Positions 51,636 through 59,641 of a stretch of DNA of 64,000 nt are shown here, in pieces. Position 1 is the first letter of the stretch; the number at the start of each line of letters is the position of its first letter. The stretch spans positions 1-64,000 of the forward strand of contig CAYTTR010000004.1 in the NCBI GenBank assembly GCA_964440805.1. Direction: 5' to 3'. Under the pieces are notes generated by a model. It did not search any database. It was not told the DNA's origin and saw nothing but the letters and a program-made list of their open reading frames with translations. The position numbers and the translations under genes are program-made. The stretch comes from CAYTTR01 sp964440805 (lineage in GTDB: Bacteria > Acidobacteriota > Aminicenantia > Aminicenantales > Aminicenantaceae).

Positions 51636-51645
51636 TTATCAATAC

Positions 51646-52872
51646 TTATATTACTGTAAAAGAATTGTAAATGTATATCTTACAGAAATTAAAGTAAATA
51701 GAAAATATTCTGAAGAAGGGAAAAAATCCCGGTTTTTTTTTAATAAAGAAGTAATGAGTATTTTTCCCACCCTCTCTGTAGAAATTTGGTACATTGGGAA
51801 AACGCGAAGCAGCCAGTGCTTTTTTTACTGAGGGGGAGAGGATCTTGATTCTCTTCTTAGCTTTTTTATTATATTTCTGGAGAAAGTGGTCCACTAAAAG
51901 TTGGATGTCTTCTTTTCTTCGTCTTAAAGGAGGAAGATGGATTGGAACCACGCTGAGGCGGTAAAATAGATCTTCTCTGAATTTTCCTTCCCTGACAGAA
52001 TCAGACAGGTTCTGGTTGGTGGCAGCAATGATGCGGACATCCACTTTTATAGGACGGGAACTGCCTATCCGGGTGACTTCCCTTTCCTGGATAACTCTTA
52101 GAAGTTTCGCTTGAATGTTAAGAGAAATGTTAGAGATCTCATCTAAGAATATAGTCCCTCCGTTAGCTACTTCGAAACGGCCGTGTTTGGTTTCATAGGC
52201 ACCGGTAAAAGATCCTTTGACATGTCCAAACAGCTCACTTTCAAACAAGCTTTCCACAAGAGCGCCGCAGTCAACAACAACAAAAGGTGCTTTCTTTCTG
52301 GGACTGTGATTGTGGATTTCCCTGGCGAGGAGTTCTTTTCCGGTTCCGCTTTCTCCGGAGATAAGAACTGTACTTTCTGTAGGACTGACTTTTCGGAAAA
52401 CTTCCATCACTTTTTGCATAGCCGGGCTGCGGCCTATCACCATGTTGAAAGTACTGTTTTTTTCAGGAAATTGTCTCTCTTTTTGTCGCTCTTGGAGGTG
52501 TTTGCTTGAATCCAGGGCTTTTTTAACCATGACCCGGAGTTCTTCCGGGCTGAACGGCTTGGCTAAATAATCGAAAGCTCCTCTTTTAATTGTTTCTACC
52601 GCAGATTCAATGGAAGCATGCCCGGTAATGATAATAACCGGAAGGTCAGGTTGTTCTTTCTTGAGCCGGGAAAGGGCTTCAAATCCATTTAACTTGGGCA
52701 GCTTCAGGTCAAGAAGAACCAAATCAATTTTTTCTTTTTTAAAAAGGTCAAGGCCTTGAAGGGCATTTTCAGCCCCCATCACTTCATAACCGGCTCTTTT
52801 CAGTACCTGAGTACAGGAGTCGCGGATAGCTTCCTCGTCATCTATAATTAAAATCCTGTTTTTCTTACTCAT
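51646..52872 (-). pseudogene. NtrC-type sigma-54 response regulator, C-terminus lost
   Basis: Receiver (D55, LVLLDLKLP) and AAA+ domain with Walker A GESGTGKEL, GSFTGA loop that contacts sigma-54, Walker B GGTIFLDEI and the arginine-finger region FREDLFYRL. After LSPSVKKAL the protein stops resembling the family: the GNVRELEN sensor II segment and the helix-turn-helix are absent, and the last 60 residues are A+T-rich, aromatic, random-looking. So it cannot bind DNA and probably not couple ATPase to sigma-54. I chose ATG 52872, overlapping the kinase stop. Its sequence decays right before the hydrogenase promoter. Confidence 0.75.
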
Positions 52873-54193
52873 TATTGTCTTCAAGCTTTACTGGTATAGT
52901 GACAGCAAAGGTTAAGCCTTTGCCTTGCTCGCTGTCCACATCGATTTTCCCCTCATGTTTCTGGATAATGCTGTAACTTATGGAAAGTCCCAGGCCGGTT
53001 CCTTTTCCCACTTCTTTGGTGGTGAAAAAAGGTTCAAAAATTCGCCTTTTGTCTTCTTCACTCATTCCATGGCCGGTATCAGCGAAAGAAATGCGAATGT
53101 TTTTTCCATCATCATCAAGCTGGGTGGTTAAGGTAAGTGTACCCTTTCCGTCCATGGCTTCGGCTGCGTTGATTATGATGTTGGTGAATACTTGTTGTAA
53201 TTGACCGCCGTCAGCAATAGTTCTGGGGAGATTAGAGTCATAATTTCTTTTTATTTTAATATTTTGGAAAAGAACCTGTCTTTCCACAATGGAGAGAGAT
53301 TTTTCTACAATTTCATTAATATCCACCGATGACATTTCCGGTTCCTTGGGCCGGGCAAATTCCAGGAGCCCCTTGACTATATCCTTGCAGCGGGATGTTT
53401 CCTTGACGATTTTTCTCAAATTTTCATAGTGAGGACTGTTTTTTTTGGTATCTTCAAGGAGAAGGTGACTGTAAATCAGGATTCCACCCAGAGGATTATT
53501 TATTTCGTGAGCGATTCCGGCAGCCAGTTTTCCCAGGGAGGCCAGTTTTTCCGATTGGACAAGATGGGTTTGCATGGCAGTAAGCTCCTTGGTCCTTTCT
53601 TCCACTTTTTTCTCCAGGGTTTTTCCCCACTCAAGAAGTTTTCTGTTAGCTTCCTTTAGGTTGTCTATCATAGAATTAAAGGATTCAGCTAAGTAGCCCA
53701 GTTCATCAGAAGAGCGGATTTCAACTTTGTGGGAGAGGTCGCCGTTGGCGATGCTTTTAGTGGCAGCCACCATTTTATGCAGGGGTTTGATGATGCGGGA
53801 GGTGGAAAAATTTAGAATTATGAGGAGAAGAACTACACAGAGAGAAGCCATAATAGTAAAAGTCAACATCAGACGGTTTGTAGTGTCAATGTAAGGTTTT
53901 TCCAGCATTCCAACATAAAGAATGCCGATAATTTTTCCGTTTATATTTCGGATAGGTTCATAGGCGGTGATATACCAGTCATTGACAACAAAGGCCCGGT
54001 CAATCCATGATTTTCCTTCCCGGAGAACGGCAGTGTTGACTTCTTTGGAGACCCTTGTCCCTAAGGCTCTGGTTTCGTCTTTATTCCTGACATTGGTGGA
54101 AATGCGGAGGTCTTTTTGAAAGATGGTTACAGTTCCTATTTCGCGGCCTTTATACTTTTTCCCTTTATAAACGATTTCCTTTACCCGGTCCAC
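52865..54193 (-). CDS. NtrB-type sensor kinase, C-terminal part of split gene
   Basis: A 442-residue frame starting mid-way through the periplasmic sensor: half of a Cache domain (SWIDRAFVVNDWYITAYEPIR spread over 62-82), a transmembrane helix (about 108-130), HAMP, HisKA with H229 in AGIAHEINNPLGG and HATPase_c with GTGLGLS. The frame is open for about 11 codons upstream of the GTG and reads PLLNRNHEIV, exactly what precedes such Cache segments. The partner piece is at 54198-54734. Alone it lacks the first helix and most of the sensor domain. Confidence 0.8.
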   Translation of the reverse strand: MDRVKEIVYKGKKYKGREIGTVTIFQKDLRISTNVRNKDETRALGTRVSKEVNTAVLREGKSWIDRAFVVNDWYITAYEPIRNINGKIIGILYVGMLEKPYIDTTNRLMLTFTIMASLCVVLLLIILNFSTSRIIKPLHKMVAATKSIANGDLSHKVEIRSSDELGYLAESFNSMIDNLKEANRKLLEWGKTLEKKVEERTKELTAMQTHLVQSEKLASLGKLAAGIAHEINNPLGGILIYSHLLLEDTKKNSPHYENLRKIVKETSRCKDIVKGLLEFARPKEPEMSSVDINEIVEKSLSIVERQVLFQNIKIKRNYDSNLPRTIADGGQLQQVFTNIIINAAEAMDGKGTLTLTTQLDDDGKNIRISFADTGHGMSEEDKRRIFEPFFTTKEVGKGTGLGLSISYSIIQKHEGKIDVDSEQGKGLTFAVTIPVKLEDNNE

Positions 54194-54197
54194 TATT

Positions 54198-54734
54198 TCA
54201 TGATTGCGGTTTAGCAGTGGTTATGAATTCCATATAAGCCTGATTGGCTAATTGACTTCCTTCTTTGAGGAGCTCTTCTCTTGGGATTACTTGAGGAGAG
54301 GTGACCGCCTGTCCTTTAAGGGCTCGCCTTACAAATTCGTCTGTGGATTGATCATTCCCGGCTACTTCCGGATTCCTTGAGCGGAGAATAACTTTTCCCT
54401 GATGGTCGCAAATAGTGAGTGCATCCAATCCGTTTTCTTGCCTGACTTTTCCCAGAATTCTTAACAGTGCTTCCCGGTTTTGAACTCGAACCGCCTGATG
54501 AAGACTTTCCCTGGATGAGGTCATGGTCACAATGTCTTTGATATCATTTAGTTTGCCGTTAAAAACCAGCCAGGCGGCAGCCAGATCATGCCTTACTTTT
54601 GCTTGAGCCTGGGTTATAAGTGTATTTTTAACCAGACGCCAGCCAATGATAAGAGAGATCAATCCTCCAAAGATTATAACGAAGAGAAAACTAAGGATGA
54701 TTTTTTTGCGAAGGGAAAGACGCAAAGGCTTCAT
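54198..54734 (-). pseudogene. N-terminal part of the same split sensor kinase
   Basis: A 178-residue frame with a first transmembrane helix (about 11-32) and the first part of the extracytoplasmic sensor domain, including LTICDHQGKVILRSRNPE. It ends at FITTAKPQS, where related proteins continue for some 40 residues through the ligand-binding site. The downstream kinase frame resumes with PLLNRNHEIV. A deletion with a frame change therefore separates the two. No kinase activity is possible from this piece. Confidence 0.7.
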
Positions 54735-54786
54735 TCTCCTGTTGACCGGTTCGAATTAAAAATTTTATCTTATCTGGATGAATAGC

Positions 54787-54852
54787 ACAACATAAAAGTG
54801 TGGAGAAAATACCCACTTTCAGATTGTAACTATGTTGTTTCAGTCTGGGAAA
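54787..54852. other. nested hairpins between the sensor kinase gene and mvhA
   Basis: ACAACATA / TATGTTGT (54787-54794, 54831-54838) enclose AAAGTG / CACTTT (54795-54800, 54814-54819). GGGAAA / TTTCCC (54847-54871) follows. They lie downstream of the minus-strand mvhA stop and likely mark the end of that operon, though no T-run is present. Confidence 0.4.
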
Positions 54853-54920
54853 CCTTCCTTTGCTATTTCCCTTGGCTAAATATTTTTCTTTATTTTTTTA
54901 AAATTTCATTTTTTAAGGGA

Positions 54921-56381
54921 TTATTTCTTTAGCCTTTCGATTAGCTCTCCGTGATGGTTGTAAATATTGATAACCAAAGGCATATCACCAGGAAGAGCAT
55001 GAGTCCCGCAGGCATGACAGGGATCATAAGGCCGGAAAGCCATTTCTGCCAGGTTTAGTAAACCTTCGGAGACTTTACCGCCTTTAATAAAAGCTTTGGC
55101 AGCTTTTTCAACCGACATGGTGATAGCTGCTGCATTGTTTACGGTGGCCACGATTAAGTTGGCTTCGGTCAGGATGCCTTTGGAATCTGTTTTGTAGTGG
55201 TGGATGAGAGTTCCACGGGGTGCTTCCACAATTCCTACTCCTTCATCGGGTGTTTCTGTAGGGATGTTTCTAATATTGGGATCGGTTATATCCTTGTTTT
55301 CCAGTAATTGTACCATTGCTTCTGTAGCTTGAAGGGCCTCGATTAAGCGGGCCCAGTGAAAAGCCAAGGTATGGTGAGACGGTTTTCCTCCCAGGACTTC
55401 ATACATTTTCTCGTAGGCCTCCTGGGCCAGAGGAGTAGCCATTCCGTCGGAAGCATTCAACCGGGCAAGGGGGGCCACCCGGTAGATGCCGCTGTCTTTA
55501 CCTTCGCTGAATCCATTCCAACCCACTTTTTTCAAGAAGGGGAACTTAATGTAGGTCCAGGGCTCTACATGTTCTGAAATATGATCAAGGTATTCGCTGG
55601 GGGAAAACTTGGCGTATTCTTTTCCTGTTGGATCGACTACCCGGACCGGTCCGTCGTAAAAGTTTACTTTGTTATTTTCATCAACCAGGCCCATGTAATA
55701 GGTTTCCATCTTGTAGGCGTCCCCTGTGACCAGGTCGACATACTCTTTGTTCTTGAGCACTACATCATCGAAAATCTGCAAAGCAAACTGAGCAAATTCA
55801 ACAGCGAATTTGGCTGTTTCCAGGAACTTGAGGCGGTGTTCTTCATCCAGGCCCTTGGATACTCCTCCAGGGAGGCCGGAAACCGGATGAATGACTTTTC
55901 CGCATAAATGATTAAGAATATCCCGGCATTCTCTCCTGACCCGGATGACTTTTCCTCCGATCTCCAGCCCCACTTTACCCAGCACGCCAAGAATATTTCG
56001 TTCGGCTGCAGGTGCCTGAGGCCCGACCACAAAGTCCGGTCCTCCGAGAAAAAAGAAATGGAGCGTATGGTCCTCCATCATGAAAGTATTGTAGATAAGT
56101 TCGCGAAGCATTTTGGCGGCGGGAGTAGGTTGAACATGAAACAGGTCGTCCAGGGTTTTGGTTGAAGCCATGTGGTGGGCAGTGGGGCAAACACCGCATA
56201 TCCGCGGGGTAATGCGGGGCATTTCCTCAGCCGGACGGCCTACTGCGAACTGTTCGAATCCGCGAAGTTCCGGTATTTGAAGAAAAGCTCTTTCTACATC
56301 TCCTTTGTCATCCAGAAAGATTTCAATTTTTCCATGTCCTTCCAGACGGGTGATAGGGTCTATAGTTATGCGTTGGCTCAT
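54921..56381 (-). CDS. mvhA: group 3c [NiFe] hydrogenase large subunit (MvhA-like)
   Basis: Large subunit of 486 residues. Nickel ligands are in RICGVC (C62, C65) and DPCHACGTH (C455, C458, H461). After H461 comes a 25-residue tail beginning ALPGDMP, which must be removed by a maturation protease; the free-standing enzyme at 38750-39232 is the candidate. The neighbours MvhG, MvhD and an HdrA-like protein identify the methyl-viologen-reducing group 3c type. Cytoplasmic. Starts inside the end of the small subunit gene (four-base overlap). Confidence 0.93.
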   Translation of the reverse strand: MSQRITIDPITRLEGHGKIEIFLDDKGDVERAFLQIPELRGFEQFAVGRPAEEMPRITPRICGVCPTAHHMASTKTLDDLFHVQPTPAAKMLRELIYNTFMMEDHTLHFFFLGGPDFVVGPQAPAAERNILGVLGKVGLEIGGKVIRVRRECRDILNHLCGKVIHPVSGLPGGVSKGLDEEHRLKFLETAKFAVEFAQFALQIFDDVVLKNKEYVDLVTGDAYKMETYYMGLVDENNKVNFYDGPVRVVDPTGKEYAKFSPSEYLDHISEHVEPWTYIKFPFLKKVGWNGFSEGKDSGIYRVAPLARLNASDGMATPLAQEAYEKMYEVLGGKPSHHTLAFHWARLIEALQATEAMVQLLENKDITDPNIRNIPTETPDEGVGIVEAPRGTLIHHYKTDSKGILTEANLIVATVNNAAAITMSVEKAAKAFIKGGKVSEGLLNLAEMAFRPYDPCHACGTHALPGDMPLVINIYNHHGELIERLKK

Positions 56382-57358
56382 TTTGATTCCTCCATTTTGC
56401 GCCTTCTTAAGATGGATTTAGGCAGGCTGAAGCGGTAAAAAGTGCCGGCTGGATCTACAATGGTTTGAACCACTTTTTCAATTTCTTTTTCGTCGTCTGT
56501 GTCCAGAATTGAGGCAAAGGCAGCCAGGAATTTAGCTCCCTGGTCGAAGACCTGGTCGGTTGGTCCAAAGCAGCCCCGGCAGGGCATGTTGGCTTCAATG
56601 CAGCGCTCCCCGCATCCAGTCCGTGTAGCCGGGCCAAGACAAACAACTCCCTGGGCGAGAAAACATTTCTCCGGGTCGAGCATAATTTCCCAGGGGCGTT
56701 TTATCTCTTTGACAGCCATTTTTTCCGGTTTTGATTCGTTGCGGTCGCAGTCGTCACAAAGTGATTTGTTGGGGGAGAGAACTGCACCCTTGGGAGGCAG
56801 CTTTCCTTCGAGAATAGCTTGAACCGCCTCCATGATTAAGTTTTTCGGGGGGGCACATCCCGGAAGATAATAATCCACGTCAATAACCTGGTCAAGGGCA
56901 TAAACGGTATCATAAAAGCTGGGCAGATAAAGCTCTTTTCCATCAACGGTGCATTTTTCCTGAGGGACTACACCGTCAGGGTTGTCCGTAGAAGGAGTGG
57001 TATGATAAGATCGGTTAAAAATTGTTTCTTTGTCCCAAAAATTGGCCAGGCCAGGAACCCCTCCGAGATGGGCACAGGAGCCGAAGGCTACCACCAGTTG
57101 GGATTTCTTCCGGAGAAGATCAACCATTTCTTGTTGTTCAGACAGGCGGACGGCTCCGTTAATGAAGCTCACAGCAATAGAGCCATCGTCCATGGCCTCT
57201 ACGTCTTTTTTCTTGAAGTCGAGAGCCACCGGCCAGAAGACAATGTCCACTGCTTCAACCACTTTCAGAATGTCTTCGGCAAGGTCGACCACAGCCTCCT
57301 CGCATCCGCCGCAGGAGGCACACCAGTAAAAAGCAACTTTAGGTTTGTCATTACTCAT
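56378..57358 (-). CDS. mvhG: group 3c hydrogenase small subunit (MvhG-like)
   Basis: Small subunit of 326 residues carrying the electron chain from the NiFe site. Cysteines for the proximal cluster are in WCASCGGCEE, AFGSCAHLGG and LPGCAPPKN; additional ones in CDDCDRNES, GVVCLGPATRTGCGERC and CRGCFG bind further [4Fe-4S] clusters. No signal peptide. It overlaps mvhD upstream and mvhA downstream, so the three are translated together. Confidence 0.93.
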   Translation of the reverse strand: MSNDKPKVAFYWCASCGGCEEAVVDLAEDILKVVEAVDIVFWPVALDFKKKDVEAMDDGSIAVSFINGAVRLSEQQEMVDLLRKKSQLVVAFGSCAHLGGVPGLANFWDKETIFNRSYHTTPSTDNPDGVVPQEKCTVDGKELYLPSFYDTVYALDQVIDVDYYLPGCAPPKNLIMEAVQAILEGKLPPKGAVLSPNKSLCDDCDRNESKPEKMAVKEIKRPWEIMLDPEKCFLAQGVVCLGPATRTGCGERCIEANMPCRGCFGPTDQVFDQGAKFLAAFASILDTDDEKEIEKVVQTIVDPAGTFYRFSLPKSILRRRKMEESK

Positions 57359-57782
57359 TATGATTTCCTCCGTTCCAGGACAGGGGTCCTAATTTACGTA
57401 TTTCTTCTGTGAATTCATTGCATACTTTCTGGAACTTTGCTCCTTCCGCCGCTGAAACCCATTCCAGGCGGAAGCGTTCTTTTTCGATTCCGAACTGTTC
57501 CAACATTTTAGAGAGTAATCTGTGCCTTCTTAAAGCTTTGTAGTTTCCCTCTTGGTAATGACAATCGCCGGGGTGACACCCAGAAATAAGGACACCGTCT
57601 GCGCCTTCTCTGAAAGCTTTGAGGACAAATTGAGGGTCTACTCTACCGCTGCACATGACCCTGATAATCCGCATGTTGGGAGCATAGGTCATGCGGGCAG
57701 TGCCGGCGAGATCAGCGCCCGTATAAGAGCACCAATTGCATAAAAAGCCAACCAATTTAGGGTCGAAGGCTTGCTCGCTCAT
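57351..57782 (-). CDS. mvhD: MvhD-like [2Fe-2S] linker subunit
   Basis: A 143-residue protein that in methanogens bridges Mvh hydrogenase to HdrA. Cluster cysteines are in FLCNWCSYTGADLAG, RVMCSGRVDP and SGCHPGDCHYQEGNY. The presence of this subunit next to an HdrA-like protein is the main reason for calling the hydrogenase type 3c with electron confurcation. It follows the HdrA-like gene after 89 bases and overlaps mvhG by eight. Confidence 0.93.
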   Translation of the reverse strand: MSEQAFDPKLVGFLCNWCSYTGADLAGTARMTYAPNMRIIRVMCSGRVDPQFVLKAFREGADGVLISGCHPGDCHYQEGNYKALRRHRLLSKMLEQFGIEKERFRLEWVSAAEGAKFQKVCNEFTEEIRKLGPLSWNGGNHNE

Positions 57783-57871
57783 TTATTGGCCTCCTTCCAA
57801 TTTTACGGTCGTCTCCTGAAGAGAAAACCTTGTATTATGGACGAATTGAATCGTTTATTCTACCACTTTTT

Positions 57872-59629
57872 TTATTCAATAAACAGGCCCTCGATCTCAG
57901 CAAAGATCTGGGCATCCCGGAAATGTTTCTGTTGCGAAGCAGCGCTGGGGCAGGCAGAAACACAGGTGCCGCATCCTTTGCAGAGGGCATCATTGATTTC
58001 AGAAATCCCCTTCTCTTTATTGAAGGTGATGGCGGTAAAAGGGCAAAGTCCCACGCAGAGCTGGCAGCCGGAGCAAAGTTCTTCATCTATTTCGGCTGTA
58101 ATGGGTTCCAGCTCAAAGACACCCTTATCAGCTAAGGCCAAGGCTTCGGAAGCAGCTGCTCCTGCTTGAGCCACTGTATCAGGGATATCTTTGGGAGACT
58201 GGCAGGTTCCGGCCAGGAAAATTCCGTCGGAAAATGTTGAAACCGGAGCCAGTTTAGGATGGCGCTCGAGAAAGAAAGTGTCTTGACTGCAGGATATATT
58301 GAAAATGTGAGCCAATTCATTTTGCTCAATTCCCGGCTCAAGACCAGTGGCCAGTATAACCATGTCTACTGGAATCCGGCGGACCGCTCCTAACAAAGTA
58401 TCTTCTACCCCGATTACAAGTTTTCCCTCTTCGCTTTCTGTCAGGGGGATATCGCTTATTTCTGATACTCTGCCCCGAATAAACTTGGTTCCTTCCTCGA
58501 GCAATCGATGATAGAACTCTTCGTACCCTTTTCCGAAACAGCGCATATCGATGTAGAAGTCATATATATCAGCTTCTGTTTTTTCCTTGAGCAGATGGGC
58601 GAATTTAAGCGAGTACATGCAGCAGACCCTTGAGCAGTATTCGTTGTAGTTTTCATCCCGCGAGCCAACGCAGTGAATAATGCCCACTGCTTTAGGTTCT
58701 TCTCCATTGGCCAAAAGAATGTTACCGCCGGTTGGACCTGAGGCATTAACCAGCTTCTCGAATTCTATGGCAGTTATGACATTAGGAAAGCGCCCGTAGC
58801 CGTAGGCCGGTATTTTCCGGGGATCAAAAGGTTTAAAGCCGGAGGCAAGGATAATGGATCCCACTTCAATCTCTTTTTCTTTCTCCTCCATTTCGTGGTT
58901 GATAGCCTCTTTTTCGCAGACTTTTTCACAGAGTTTGCAGTTTCCGGTTTTAAAATGAATGCAGGCTTCTTCGTCGATAAAGGGAACCATGGGAACAGCT
59001 TGTCTTATTGGAACCCGGACGGCGGTAAGGGGTCCTAATAGGAGTTCTTCATGAATTACTTTGCGTCCGTGAAGATCTTCGACCGTAATGGCTTCAGTGG
59101 GACAAAAATAAGCGCAGGCGGCACAACCGATGCAAGCTTCTGATTCTTTACCGAAAGGAGGAGCTACTTCTCTATCTTTTCCCCGGTTGATGAAGCTAAT
59201 AGCATTGGCTCCCACAACATCTTCACAGGTACGGACACACAGCCCGCAGAGAATACATTTCTCATGGGGATCCTTGATTTCAAAACGGGTCTTTTCAATT
59301 CCCAGGTCCTCGGCAATTTTCTGAACAGGTTCAGCTGCCGGGGCTCGGGCCATCAGCATTTCTACATTTAGTTTTCTGGCTCTCAGGGCTCTTTCTGAGG
59401 AGGTCTCAACCATCATTCCGTCGCGGGCTTGGGTGTTGCATGATGTAACCAGATCTTTTTCTCCATGAACATCGATTTCCACCACGCAAACCCGGCAGGC
59501 GGCATAAGGCTCAAGCAGCGGGTGATAGCAGAGAGTGGGGATGTGAACATCCGCCTTTTCCGCTGCTTGAAGAATAGTTGTTCCTTCCTCAACCTGAATT
59601 TTTTTTCCGTCTATGGTGATGTCGATCAT
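57872..59629 (-). CDS. HdrA-like flavoprotein with NuoG-type N-terminus
   Basis: A 585-residue multi-cluster protein of mixed origin. Residues 1-75 form a NuoG/HndD-type [2Fe-2S] domain (C34, C45, C48, C64). Two [4Fe-4S] sites follow (C125-C135 and C166-C176). From residue 215 it is HdrA: a cluster region C223-C238, VGSIILASGFKPFD, CVGSRDENYNEYCSRVCC, VILATGLEPG, and two C-terminal ferredoxin motifs CSGCQLCVGLCP and CKGCGTCVSACP. The first Rossmann glycine motif (GGGIAG type) usual in HdrA is not seen. It probably joins MvhD to NuoF and may hold the bifurcating FAD, if the site survives. No HdrB or HdrC is near. Confidence 0.85.
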   Translation of the reverse strand: MIDITIDGKKIQVEEGTTILQAAEKADVHIPTLCYHPLLEPYAACRVCVVEIDVHGEKDLVTSCNTQARDGMMVETSSERALRARKLNVEMLMARAPAAEPVQKIAEDLGIEKTRFEIKDPHEKCILCGLCVRTCEDVVGANAISFINRGKDREVAPPFGKESEACIGCAACAYFCPTEAITVEDLHGRKVIHEELLLGPLTAVRVPIRQAVPMVPFIDEEACIHFKTGNCKLCEKVCEKEAINHEMEEKEKEIEVGSIILASGFKPFDPRKIPAYGYGRFPNVITAIEFEKLVNASGPTGGNILLANGEEPKAVGIIHCVGSRDENYNEYCSRVCCMYSLKFAHLLKEKTEADIYDFYIDMRCFGKGYEEFYHRLLEEGTKFIRGRVSEISDIPLTESEEGKLVIGVEDTLLGAVRRIPVDMVILATGLEPGIEQNELAHIFNISCSQDTFFLERHPKLAPVSTFSDGIFLAGTCQSPKDIPDTVAQAGAAASEALALADKGVFELEPITAEIDEELCSGCQLCVGLCPFTAITFNKEKGISEINDALCKGCGTCVSACPSAASQQKHFRDAQIFAEIEGLFIE

Positions 59630-59641
59630 GATTCCTCCTCC

